A DNA stretch of 64,000 bases from Callorhinus ursinus (lineage: Eukaryota > Chordata > Mammalia > Carnivora > Otariidae): positions 135,593,376-135,657,375 of the forward strand of contig NW_020312785.1 of the NCBI RefSeq assembly GCF_003265705.1, read 5' to 3'. This document shows positions 32,031 through 42,103 of the stretch, piece after piece (position 1 is the first letter of the stretch; every line of letters starts with the position of its first letter). The translations under genes and the position numbers were made by a program. The notes under the pieces were generated by a model. It was not told where the DNA came from and made no database searches. It was given only the letters and a program-made list of their open reading frames with translations.

Positions 32031-33539
32031 TAGCTGAGTCAGCCCTTGGACCGAGGAGCTTTCCTCAAAGCACCATCCAATAATCGCTTACATCTTATTG
32101 ACCAGCCTTAATTTCAAGAGAGACTGGAAGGGATTTTTGTTTTTTGTTTTTTTGTTTCTTGTTTTTAAATCTGGACTTTTTGTTTCCTCTAACTGCATTA
32201 GGGTTCTCTTATAAAAAAGGAAGAATGGATACTGGGGAGATAAACAACTATCTCCGCTGTAGGAGTCCATGTAACCAGTTGCAATTTCCCAACTCCTCCT
32301 CTGGTTTCTACCACTCCATGGAACAATCTCTAAGCCAACGATGACTGCCTACCTCCTGTACACAATAGACAACGTCTTGTCCGTTTCTCATTGACTTCCC
32401 TGATTTCTCATTGACCATCCCTATTTTATTTACCACATTTGTACACATTTCCCTGTATCGAATTGAATTGAAAAGTCCTTATCAAACACTTCAGCTTTCC
32501 TAGGTCAGTAGTTTTATGCTACAGCTAGCCAGGAAGGAACGGAGAGCAAAGAGAAGATGGCGGACAGGCTAATGTCACATTCTGCCTAGATTTCCTCAAA
32601 CCGGGAGATGTTAACATTTACTTCTTGTAGCATTGATTTGTTTATTTTGTATGTGTGCAGATGTGCCTGCCCCCACCCCTGGACACTGGTGTGCTTTCAC
32701 GTCCAGTACTTTTATTTCTGGGGACTCCTCTCAACCTACTGGAAGTCACTTAGCCTGCACAAACAGGGAATTAGAAGTGGTAGAAGAACACGTCTCCTCC
32801 TACAGGTGTAGGAGAATAAATGCCCCAGCTCCCTTGCCTCAGAAAGTGACAACTCTGAAGTGTGACGTAACCCAGAGCTCCCTGGGGGATCAGGCTAAAG
32901 CTACATTGTGTGAGACTTTGCCTGGGATCACACCTCTGCTTGGCTTCCTTCCCTTCTTTGTCCTGTGTCCCTGCTCTCTTACTTGTCCTCACCGAAAGCA
33001 CTTCCTTAGTAAATCATTGCACACTTCTCAATCAATGTTAAGGCGATTGGGCAATGAATATCGGTTGGTCAGGAGGAACTGAACAAAACCAAACAAGGCT
33101 TTCCAGATGTGTTACTGCATTAAGATAGCTTTTGAGGTTTTTCTGTTACCTTTTCAAAAATTAAAATGTTGTTCCCGGGAAGTAATTTTTTGCTACAGTT
33201 CATTAAGACTAAAAATTCCAATTGCAATCATTTGCTTAAATGCATGGTTTTTCTGACACGTATCCATAAACCATAGATAAAACCATGTGAGTAATTTTAG
33301 TACAAAAATTGTGCTCTGTACTAGCATTGTTAAGCGTTGTTAAGATGATAAGCATACTTATCATCTCATGATAATTATCCATTAAAGTGATAGAAATTTT
33401 ATAAGCAGTTTCTGAGAATTCTCTTTGGAGAAACAGAAAGATATAGATATGTCATCTTCGTACAACTCCATCTTTTCTTTCCTGGAGAAGACAAAGCAAA
33501 TGGCCCTATGGGGCTGAATTCTCAAATATCTCTTCTGCC
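32031..33539. other. Unique sequence, no gene seen
   Basis: Contains a T/G-rich tract at 32135-32170. The 149-codon plus frame 32633-33082 has no recognised domain and no conserved splice context. The AT-rich stretch 33150-33430 is non-repetitive and includes a short hairpin. Confidence 0.4.
33344..33365. repeat. Short perfect hairpin
   Basis: GATGATAAG, a CATA loop and CTTATCATC form 9-bp inverted arms. A bare AT-rich palindrome with GATA motifs on both strands; too short for a microRNA precursor. Confidence 0.85.
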
Positions 33540-34365
33540 TCCCATGTGGCTGTGCCAGTCATCAGCATATTTTCTCTTAGCTCCAAAGTCACCCATTTTG
33601 CCTGCTCTGTGATAAGGGAAGTGGACCTTATGAATATTTCTCCTATGATGGCCAGGATGATGTTAAGCCTGGTCAGAAGAGGGCATTGAAGCGATGCTGG
33701 AGAAGAAAGAGGTTCTGCTGTGTCCCTCTAGTTGGCCTAGTTGTGGGTGGCTTTTGGTGGCAGTGTCCTTGTAGCCCACCACAAGAGTCACCCGCTCATA
33801 TGGAGTTTAGCAGCATTCCTAAGGGCAATGAATGAATACCCCAGGCACCCAGCTCCCTTTCCAGTAATTCCCTGATGACAGCCTCTTCCAATGTGAAAAC
33901 AATACCCCACCACAATTTTAGGGAGCTTCTCAGAAACTTTCTAGCAAATCCATCACATGTCCCAGTTGGCTTTTTAGAAAGTCAATGGCACCCACCCTTA
34001 TCCCCCTTGGAAGCTTCCTGGTGAGCTCCCTCCGCATCCCAGCAGGTGGCTCTCCACCTGCCAGCCTCAGTGTCATCCCACTGACTTTGGACACCACAGC
34101 ACAGCCAACTTCTCCGTCAGCCGGTCGGTTTCAACCACAGCCTTGCCAATAAGGGCCTGAATCCCAGCCTCGAGAAGGATACTCCCCTCCCAAGTTTGTT
34201 CCTTCCTTGGGAACCCTCCCTCAGCCCCAGGGTGTCCTTAAGAGTGTTTTTTTTTCTCTCCTCTTAGCCAATTTCCCATTACTCCATTCCCCTATTAATA
34301 ACATTTCCTAGTAGGCTTCTCTTGTTCTGTCTTCTGGTAGGACCCCGACTGATGAGTAGCTAAGG
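33540..34365 (+). mobile_element. ERVL-type LTR remnant (family uncertain)
   Basis: The 3' end reads TTCTCTTGTTCTGTCTTCTG and TAGGACCCCGACTGATGA, close to the shared ERVL LTR terminus. Upstream, TTTGGACACCACAGCACAGC and CAATAAGGGCCTGAATCCCA are familiar from such LTRs. The left boundary is uncertain. Confidence 0.45.
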
Positions 34366-34614
34366 AATGCAAAATCCCTATACCTAAAGTTCTCTACATG
34401 TGTGAGTTCTTTGAAGAAGTTTTTGTTTGTTTGTTTGTTTTTTAAGAGATATTTGAATAGGTCATGCCCTTTAAATCTCTTTTTCTAAGGCTGTTCTTGC
34501 ACTCTTTAAAAGGTTTGCAATTTGAGGCAAAAGAAGTTACCAGTCCTAAGACTGACAGCTTGGATGTTTTATATTAACCATGTGGCTCTATGGCTAATAT
34601 AAAAAACCCAAGGC

Positions 34615-34850
34615 GTTACTCCAGGAGTACCTACCTAGTGCTGGGCTCTTTACAAACAAATATCACGTTTAATTCTCAGAAAAGCTCTGAAAGGTCAGCA
34701 GCATCCTTCCTGTCTTAGAGATAAGGAAACTGAAGCCCCTAGAGATGTCAAATAATTTGCCTGGGGTCACATGGCTGGTGTGCATTCCGCTTGAGATTTA
34801 AACCCTTACATACGGATCCAAAGCCTTTTCCCTATCTTCCATGGCATCTC
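34615..34850 (-). mobile_element. MIR SINE
   Basis: GTACCTACCTAGTGCTGGGC, GAGATAAGGAAACTGAAGCC, AATTTGCCTGGGGTCACATG and CTTGAGATTTAAACCC in reversed MIR order. Confidence 0.8.
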
Positions 34851-34904
34851 ATGTAGGCACAAAATAAAACTTTCTAGATCATTATTAATTAATTTTTCAT
34901 CCTT

Positions 34905-35011
34905 TCCCCAGCATTAGTTGAGTATATGCTATGTTTCAGGTTCTAAACCTCATGCTAGGTAAATAAAAATGTGAAAGACCCAGAGAACTTGCCCTCAAGC
35001 ATTTTCATTTT
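34905..35011 (-). mobile_element. L2 3' end fragment
   Basis: GTTGAGTATATGCTATGTTT, CTCATGCTAGGTAAATAAAA and ACTTGCCCTCAAGCATTTT in reversed L2 order. Confidence 0.55.
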
Positions 35012-35024
35012 AAAAGCACTTTCC

Positions 35025-35270
35025 TTGGGGAGGGGGGGGGGGGGGGGGGGGGGGGTGCCTGGATGTCTCAGTTGGTAAGCTGCAGACCCTTGATTTCAGC
35101 TCAGGTCATGATCTCAGGGTAGTGAGATCAAACTCCATATCGGGCTCTACGTTCAGCATGGAATCTGCTTGAGATTCTCCCTCTCCCTCTGCCCTTCCCC
35201 CCACTCGCACACACACACACACTCTCTCTAAAAATAAATAAAATATTTTTTTAAAAATTAAAAAAAATTT
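35025..35270 (+). mobile_element. Older CAN-SINE with a poly-G head
   Basis: The head has become a G-run followed by TGCCTGGATGTCTCAG. The core GGTCATGATCTCAGGGTAGT and TCTGCTTGAGATTCTCCCTC mark the older SINEC form, followed by a short CA tract and an A/T-rich tail. Imperfect duplications TTTTAAAAGCACTTTCC (ending 35024) and TTTTAAAAATACTTTTCC (ending 35285). Confidence 0.88.
35032..35055 (+). repeat. G24 homopolymer
   Basis: Twenty-four consecutive G at the 5' end of the SINEC, where the consensus has only four. It could be real slippage or a base-calling artefact. Confidence 0.95.
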
Positions 35271-35289
35271 TAAAAATACTTTTCCCATC

Positions 35290-36115
35290 CGTATGGTCTT
35301 GACCATTCAGTGCACTTTAACCCTTTTAAAGGATCTTAAATTCCCAACCAAGCCAATGGCAGGAGGGGCACTTACTCAAAGTTGCTGTAGGCCACCTCTT
35401 GCTTGCATGCTTTGTAACACTCTATATTCGATTTGCCTACTTTTCCCCCTGCCTTTCAGGTCTCTGTGCCTCAGAACTCAGCCTCAGCCTACTCTCTTGA
35501 ATGCTGGTGCATTTGGGGGCTGCTTATCCCTCCTCTGACCTTCACCCCTTCCTCTTCTCCATCTGAGCTTCCGGGACCAGTCTCGAGACTGTCTCTGATG
35601 TTCCACATTCTATTACCCATCACCAGCACTTCTGACCCAGCCAGGGGTATGAGCTTTTTCTGGGTTGAGAATGTCTGTGTTACCAGGACTCAGGTTTGGG
35701 GACAGCTCTGATCTACCTGGGAGCACAAGCAGGTCAACACCTTTGCAGAGACAGCTCTCTGGTCTTCTTGTATGGCCTCAAACAAGACGCGCTGTATGTC
35801 TTTCCCAAATGCCCTTCCTTTCCTGTCTTGAGTCTTCTTCTGGTCCCCATAAAGCCACCCTTGGCTCCAGCTACCTAGATAGATTCTACTCACCTACCAT
35901 CTTCAATTTTAGCATTAACTTTTCCTCACACCCTCTCTATGTCAAGCTCAAGGACATGGGCTTTCACTGTGCTCCCCTGGGGCCCTGGACTGTAATGGCT
36001 GATTCCTTGCAGCTCCTCACAGGAATTGAGAGCATCTGGAGTGCAGAGACTGTGTTATATTTGTATGCAACCCAGAGTCCAGTGCTGTGCTGCATGGTAG
36101 GAACTTAATAAATAT
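35290..36115 (+). mobile_element. Probable L2 remnant with clear 3' end
   Basis: The end is clear: GAGACTGTGTTATATTTGTA, CCAGTGCTGTGCTGCATGGT and AGGAACTTAATAAATATTTC (36045-36118). The upstream pyrimidine-rich part (35440-35990) is L2-compatible but not certain. The 147-codon frame at 35665-36108 falls in it. Confidence 0.5.
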
Positions 36116-36118
36116 TTC

Positions 36119-36225
36119 AGGATGGGAGTGGGTAGGAGAGGGAAGAAGAGACGAAAGAAGACAGGAAGTGAGGGAAGTGGGAAGGATGAAGATAGGAAAG
36201 AAAGGGAAAGGAAGGAAATATAGTC
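36119..36225. repeat. GGAA/GGGA purine-rich simple repeat
   Basis: Impure GGAAG and GAAAGA units on the plus strand. Confidence 0.8.
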
Positions 36226-36424
36226 TCTGTCTCTCTTTTAGCCACTTGCATGGCATTTTATCATCGGAATTAAATTAAGTTTATCATCTGACATTTAGAA
36301 TACCTCCAAAAACACGATTCTCAGTGCTCCTGGCTGAGCCTCTGTTCCAGCTGGTGACCTCACTCAAAGAAGAAAGAACTCAACCACCGTCACTGCCACC
36401 ACAATAGAAATGACATCAAACCAT

Positions 36425-36670
36425 GGTCAACATTTAGTGAACTCCTGTTATATACCAGGCCCCATGCTCAGCATCTCCTGTGCATCATCTCATAAATCAC
36501 TGCAACTATCCAATGAGTAGACACTGTCCCTCTTTCCATATAAGGACACTGAAGCTCAGCAACGCGAAGGGACTAGCCAAGGTCACACTGCCCATAAATA
36601 GCAGTGCCAGGATACTAAATCAGGCCTTTGGACACCCAAGCCAAGCTCCGAACTGTCATACTATGCTGTG
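36425..36670 (-). mobile_element. MIR SINE
   Basis: GTTATATACCAGGCCCCATG, TCATCTCATAAATCACTGCA, AAGGACACTGAAGCTCAGCA and AGCCAAGGTCACACTGCCC in reversed MIR order. Confidence 0.82.
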
Positions 36671-37799
36671 TCTCTAAAGAAGTTCTGTACATTTTCATGC
36701 CCAGAGGGCACACAAGATAGTAGCATGGATCCTAAAGAGAGACACCTGTCAACTTTGATCAATAAAAGGTATTTAAAAATCCACAAAACCAGAAGTGAGT
36801 CAATATGTAATGACATTTTCTTTTAGAAGTAAAGTAAAAAGTCACCCCCAGGATGAAATCACCCTGATTCTTGGGTGCGGGTGGGAGGCAGAACAGGAAA
36901 GGAAGAAGTAAACAGCATAATTTGCACAATTTCCCACTAAATTAAAGTACAAAATAATAAAATGGCCATTGCTCTCAATTGGGAGACATCAAATAGACAA
37001 TCATAAAGAAAATATTGCAATAGGGAAGTTCTTGGGCAGAATCAATTCCCCGAAAGCCTGGAGGGATTTTGTCTCAGGTCATAATGCATTCCTCTAGTAA
37101 ACAAGTCCCCCATACACTAAGTGGGGCAAGAAAACATTCCATGGAGAAGGTACTTTCAAAAGGAGGGCAACTGAATTTTGAACAGCAACGAAACAAGCTT
37201 CACAAGCATTGATTTCAAAATGAAATGGCTTGTATGTTGTTCACGTTGACTCCTGGTGCACCAAAATATAAAATGCTGCTTTCCATGCATTTCAACAGCT
37301 CATTTCTCTGTAATACTGCACTGCTTTGACAAGCATGTTATGTTAGAAGGAACTACAACACAAAGGGAGGTGGGCTGCCTGTGGACCTATCATACAGGAG
37401 TCCCTGTGACTTGCTTCAAATTATTCAAAGATCAATGCAAAAAGACGTGTCTTGCATCCCTCCCCTAACTGGGATCTCCTGGAGAGGCCAGGACAAGAAT
37501 TTTCAGCTTTGAGTCCTCAGCTTCAGAAACACTCCACCTTGGTTCTACACATATTAAATTTCAGAATGGTCCATTCTCAAGTGCTTCATTCTCAGAGTGT
37601 TTGGTCATGTGTTGGCTGACAGGTCATTCGTTTACAGAGATGCAGACAGAAGGCAGTAAAATACCAGAAGAAGGATTTACTTCTAGCCCTCCATTCTCCG
37701 ATAGGACTACATATAAACCATTCACAGTACATCATTTGCCAGAATGACCACAACCCTTTGCCCTTCCCTATACACATGTTCTTTGCTTTGTGGCTTTGT
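36671..37799. other. Unique sequence, no gene seen
   Basis: About 1.1 kb without a recognised repeat, AT-rich and of even complexity at 36780-37330. Possible conserved non-coding DNA; no exon recognised. Confidence 0.4.
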
Positions 37800-38455
37800 A
37801 GCAGCTTCCATCAAGAGATAAAGTTGATTTCACCACTCTTTGAGTTTTGTGCCTGACTTTGACAAATAAGATGTGGTAGAAGCAACAGTGTGCTGGTTCT
37901 TAGCCTGGGACTCAAGACCCTTGTTCTCTTCCATGCACTTTCTTGGCATCTGACTCTGCCATGAGAATAAGGCCAAGCTGACCTGCTGAAGGATGAAAGA
38001 CCATGTGAACCAGAGCTAAGTGAGCACAGTTGTAGAAATTAAAGCCTGAAAGACATGAGAAAGCCCAGCCAACATCAGCAAACCTATCCCCCTGGCCTGC
38101 AGCTAACACAGCTGCACAAAGGAACCCTGCCAAGAGCAGAACTACCCAGCCAAGCCTCAGTGAAGTGTTGACCCATAGAATCAATAAGTTAAAGACATGA
38201 TTGCTGTTTTATTTTTATTTATTTGAGAGAGAGAATGAGATAGAGAGAGCATGAGAGGGGGGAGGGTCAGAGGGAGAAGCAGACTCCCTGCTGAGCAGGG
38301 AGCCCCATGCGGGACTCGATCCCGGGACTCCAGGATCATGACCTGAGCCGAAGGCAATCGCTTAACCAACTGAGCCACCCAGGCACCCGCTGTTTTAAAT
38401 CTCTAAGTTGGGTGGGGTGTTTTTTTTTTTTTTTCATGAGCAATAGGTCACTGAT
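37800..38455 (+). mobile_element. MLT1-like LTR split by a SINEC
   Basis: TGACAAATAAGATGTGGTAG, CATGAGAAAGCCCAGCCAAC and GCTGTTTTAAATCTCTAAGT, then GGGTGGGGTG and GAGCAATAGGTCACTGATAT at the end, follow MLT1 order. The SINEC at 38212-38388 duplicates its GCTGTTTTA. Confidence 0.6.
38212..38388 (-). mobile_element. Young CAN-SINE
   Basis: Young-class core CTCGATCCCGGGACTCC and GAGGGTCAGAGGGAGAAGC; head GAGCCACCCAGGCACCC. Duplication GCTGTTTTA at 38203-38211 and 38389-38397. Confidence 0.94.
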
Positions 38456-39019
38456 ATACCGTCTCAGAATTAATTCTGTTATTAGTGGGAAGGTCTGATA
38501 GCTACCTCTCCCCCAACACTGAGAGCTGGGAGAGTCTGAATTATCATGGGCTCAAATTCTGTGGCTCTGGAGCTAAAATTGGAGCCCCTACAGGAGGCCT
38601 CTACAGCCTTCTATACGTGAGGATGTTTGGGCCCAAGAAATGTACATGACTTCCTCAAGATCTCACAATTAATGGCAGTCTCCTGACGCACATTTGGTAT
38701 TTTCTCCTCTATACCACACTGATGGTGTGAAAAGCTATTTCATGAGCATCTTTATTTCCAAGAGGTTCAGAATGTTGAGACCCATGTACTCTGACTTTCA
38801 AAACCATGAAGGAATGTCAACTAATAGGAAGAACTGTAGGAAGGAGAAAGGAACAATGAATGAGACAAATGATAGACCTTCCAGTCCATAAGACAGTCAA
38901 GATATGTAACAATAGAAAGCAGGTCCCCCTCACAGACTGCAATCTAGGAGGGAAGCCTAAAGCCTCAAGAACTCAGGGGTTTTGTTTAGCGTGTATGCGG
39001 GAGGGTGTGGCGTATTAGT
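38456..39019. other. Unique sequence, no gene seen
   Basis: CAAGATCTCACAATTAATGG near 38656 may be a MIR scrap. Otherwise nothing. Confidence 0.35.
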
Positions 39020-39192
39020 ACAGAGCTTCTAGAATGTTAGTGTTGTCTATGAATCACTGGGGGATCTTATGAAAATGCAGATTGTGGTTCAGCAGTTCTG
39101 GGCAGGGTGGGAGATTCTGCATGCTAACACACTCCCAGGTGAGCTCCAACGCCGCTCCTCTGTGGACCACACTTTGAGTAGTAAGGATCTAG
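39020..39192. mobile_element. hAT-Charlie-type MITE
   Basis: GAATCACTGGGGGATCTTAT, GAAAATGCAGATTGTGGTTC, GAGATTCTGCATGCTAAC and GTGGACCACACTTTGAGTAG match nonautonomous Charlie arms. Confidence 0.75.
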
Positions 39193-39689
39193 AGCACTAA
39201 GCTGGGTGCTTCAAATAAGATCAAAAATCCTGATACAGACAATTCTGCTCAAAGACCTGGGACAACCTGAACGTAAAACCCTAAAATGTGGTCAGAGTTC
39301 ATTCAGAGATCTAGGTGCATGAGATATACAAATATAAATGTAAATACGAATATAAAATATACTGCAGGTTTTCAGAAGGGAGAAAATATCCTGAAAGATT
39401 CTAATATGATATAAAGCAAGACAACCAGGCGGGATGTGTCTGGTGATAGGATACAGGAGGAAGCACCTAGCACCATCTATGGAATGTTCTTGCTGAAGAT
39501 GGTGCTTGACTCAGGGCAGACCTCTAAATCGAACTAGCCATTTAGAGGAAATATGGGGTACCAGAGGAGCACGTTAAACACCAATGGGGTGCAAAAAACC
39601 CAGAATGTGAGAAATTCTACAGGACAGGTGACCTGATTTCTTCAACAAAATTTACGCAAAGGGAAAATAAGAGGGGAGACCTAGAAATC
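39193..39689. other. Unique sequence, no gene seen
   Basis: No feature recognised. Confidence 0.35.
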
Positions 39690-40125
39690 TCTTAATAGAC
39701 TTATGAGACTTACTGGCCAAATGTAACGTGAGGACACCATTAAGATCCTGATTCAAACAAATGTTAAAAAAAAAAAGAAAAAAGTTTTTGGGACAGCCTA
39801 GAAAATTTTACTACTGACTGGATATTTGATGATATTAAGGAATTTTTCAATTTAAAATGGTATCGTGGTTATGTGTGTTTTTTTTTAAAGCAAACAACCC
39901 TCTTTTGGGGTATAGGTACTGAAATATTTACAATGACATGATCTGATATCATGCAGAATAATCCAGTGATGGCTAGGGAAGGAGAGAATGGGGTGCGGAA
40001 AAAATAGCTTGGCCACAGGAATAAGCCTTGAAGCTGCTGATCACAATGCTGGAGGTTATTATACGAGCTTCTTTGCCTTTCTGTTTGTTTAAAAATTTCC
40101 AAATTCAAGGTTGTGAATAAATATA
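39690..40125. mobile_element. Unnamed ancient repeat B, copy 2
   Basis: GATCCTGATTCAAACAAATG, GGACAGCCTAGAAAATTTTA, TATTTGATGATATTAAGGAA, GAAATATTTACAATGACATG and GAATAATCCAGTGATGG parallel 18057-18345 and extend it at both ends. Confidence 0.55.
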
Positions 40126-40237
40126 CAAGCAAAGAGAGACCAAGAGACAGAGAGGAGAGAGGGAAGAAGGAAGGGAGAGAAAGAGAAAAAAAAAGTGAAC
40201 GAAAGAGAGGAAGAAAGGGAGGAAGGAAAAAGAGAAA
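40126..40237. repeat. GAAA/GGAA purine-rich simple repeat
   Basis: Impure GAGA, GGAAG and GAAAGA units. It follows repeat B and might have grown from its A-rich end. Confidence 0.85.
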
Positions 40238-40279
40238 TGTTCAGAGAGGGCAGTATCTCCTCCAAGTTCTCTTCAAAAT

Positions 40280-40910
40280 GAGTAAATTTGACAAACCGAT
40301 GATTCCAATTGCAATACCAGGCAAGATTCTAGGACATATTATTGAAATGGCGAAAGTTAAATAAAATAAGGAAGAGGAAGACAAAAAAAAGCTGAGATCA
40401 CCAGGCTCCGCTAAGGGTGGGTTGTTCAAGACTCTTCCTTTTTATTATGGCTTCTTGACAGCCCTGTCACAGGGATCCTGTAGATATAAGTCCCCTGGAT
40501 TCAGTAGAACATTTGTCAAAGTCTCTCATGATCTTTAGAAAAAGGGGGAAATTGTGGCTCAGGTGATAGCATGGTGAGATGGATTTATGACTGGCTGAAC
40601 GTGCATCCCCAGAGGGTTGGATTAGGAGTCCATGTCAGGCTTCAGGCAGCTCTTTAGCAGAAGGTGGAAGGACTCCTGTTCAGCATGCTGTTGTTTTTCA
40701 TCGATGACACACGAAGATATACAAGATGTGTCGGTCATGTTGAAGAAGACATAAAGTCCAAAGGACTATCTTTGAATACTCCCAATGACAGAATTATGAT
40801 CTAAAGATACCTCAGCACGCTACAGCAAAGCCAGTGCTAGCAGGCGGAAATTTAACAGTGTTGATTATTAGTCAACCAGGAGAGCCGAGAGGAGATAAAG
40901 GATAAAGCCT
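40280..40910 (+). mobile_element. CR1/L3 LINE reverse-transcriptase fossil
   Basis: The order CAGGGATCCTGTAGATATAA, TTCAGTAGAACATTTGTCAA, AGTCTCTCATGATC, GGTGAGATGGATTTATGACT, GGCTGAACG, TTTTTCATCGATGACACACG and GAAATTTAACAG follows the conserved CR1/L3 reverse-transcriptase region, in which an F-D-K-V-S-H-D block is followed by R-W-I-x-x-W-L. Here it reads FVKVSHD with stops nearby. It is a dead element from the early amniote or mammalian past, yet unusually readable. Confidence 0.72.
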
Positions 40911-41194
40911 GTGGCTGATAAAAAAAAAAAGTGTGTAAGGAAAAGACATGTCCAGGGACCAAGGACGCTTATGCACGTTAAGATACAGATGGCTGGGACG
41001 CCTGCCTCTGGGTTCTGTCATCATTCTCTCCTGGTTGGAGAAGCACAGCCTTAAAGATTTCCCCTTACTGTAAATTCCATATGAATCAATAACGTAAGGG
41101 GCTGCCAAAGCTAATTTGATCTGCTAATTTGATTTTAGGGTACATTAAAACAATTACTTTTCCAGAAGAGAAGAGGGAATGCGAACAATTACCA

Positions 41195-41405
41195 CATCTA
41201 CCATGTAGTAAGCATTTACTGTGGGGAGGCATCAGGCCAGGTAGTTTATATACATTAGCTCATTTAACCACTACATTATCCTTTCTCCATGAATGCTAAT
41301 AACCTCATTTCCTCCACTGGGAAACTGGGGTCCAGCGTGGTTCTGGGACTAGGCTGAAGTCACACAGCTGGTGACGTCAGAGCTGGGATGCCAGTGGAAC
41401 CGCCG
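41195..41405 (-). mobile_element. MIR SINE
   Basis: ACCATGTAGTAAGCATTTAC, TTAGCTCATTTAACCACTAC, CTGAAGTCACACAGCTGGTG and CAGAGCTGGGATGCC in reversed MIR order. Confidence 0.82.
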
Positions 41406-41594
41406 CTGTGCTGGTGTAGCTTAAGAACAAAAAGGCTTGCTCTCCAACTATCTGGGCTGGTCCAACAAAGGGCTAAGCGTAGGGTTCAGTTCAGCAAAAT
41501 ATTTCGCCTGTGTCCAAAAATTTAGCCGATGTCATTGATCAGGACAGTGAGAGGACCACACCCAGCACATCACATGAGACCCAAATAAGAGGCA

Positions 41595-41806
41595 ACTGAG
41601 GACATCTGGCTTGCTCAGTCAGTAGAGCATGCGACTCTCGATCTCAGGGTCATGAGTTAGAGCTCCACGTTGGGGGTAGAGTTCACTTGAAAGAAAAAAA
41701 GAAAGAAAGACAGAGAGAGAGAGAGAAAGAAAAAGAAGAAAAAAAAAAAAAAAAAAGAAGGAAGGAGAGAAAAAGAAAGAAAAGAAAGAAAGAAAGAAAC
41801 CAGCAA
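41595..41806 (+). mobile_element. Oldest-type CAN-SINE, still tRNA-Lys-like, with a long purine tail
   Basis: The body GCTTGCTCAGTCAGTAGAGC, ATGCGACTCTCGATCTCAGG and GTCATGAGTTAGAGCTCCAC closely follows the tRNA-Lys gene sequence, including A-box and B-box, and lacks the CT-rich part of younger SINECs. The tail has expanded to about 110 bases of GAAA, GA and A repeats (41694-41799). Confidence 0.85.
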
Positions 41807-41860
41807 TTTAGCTTGTCACAGTAGGTGTTTAATAAATGTTTGCTGAAAGACCGACTTTAG

Positions 41861-42064
41861 GGCGCCTGGGTGGCTCAGTTGGTTAAGTGACTGCCTTCGG
41901 CTCAGGTCATGATCCTGGAGTCCCGGGATCGAGTCCCACATCGGGCTCCCTGCTCAGTGGGGGCGCTGCTTCTCCCTCTGACCCTCTTCCCTCTCATGCT
42001 CTCTGTCTCTCATTCTCTCTCTTTCAAATAAATAAACAAAATCTTTATAAAAAAAAAGAAAAAA
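41861..42064 (+). mobile_element. Young CAN-SINE
   Basis: GGCGCCTGGGTGGCTCAGTT head, GGAGTCCCGGGATCGAGTCC core, CTCTGACCCTCTTCCCTCTC. A perfect 16-base duplication GAAAGACCGACTTTAG lies at 41845-41860 and 42065-42080. Confidence 0.97.
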
Positions 42065-42103
42065 GAAAGACCGACTTTAGCTTGAAAAAAGAGTTTCATG
42101 GTA

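Noticed and set aside
32633..33082. 149-codon plus frame
   Set aside because: No recognisable domain, a competing frame on the other strand, and no upstream promoter or splice acceptor of note.
33344..33365. Possible microRNA hairpin
   Set aside because: Arms are only 9 bases with a 4-base loop; a precursor needs about 30 paired bases.
35665..36108. 147-codon plus frame
   Set aside because: Lies in sequence that ends as an L2 3' terminus; three overlapping frames exist in the same interval, typical of pyrimidine-rich DNA.
41595..41670. Possible functional tRNA-Lys gene
   Set aside because: The body is tRNA-like, but it is followed by a long purine tail, has disrupted stems by eye, and fits the ancestral CAN-SINE form.
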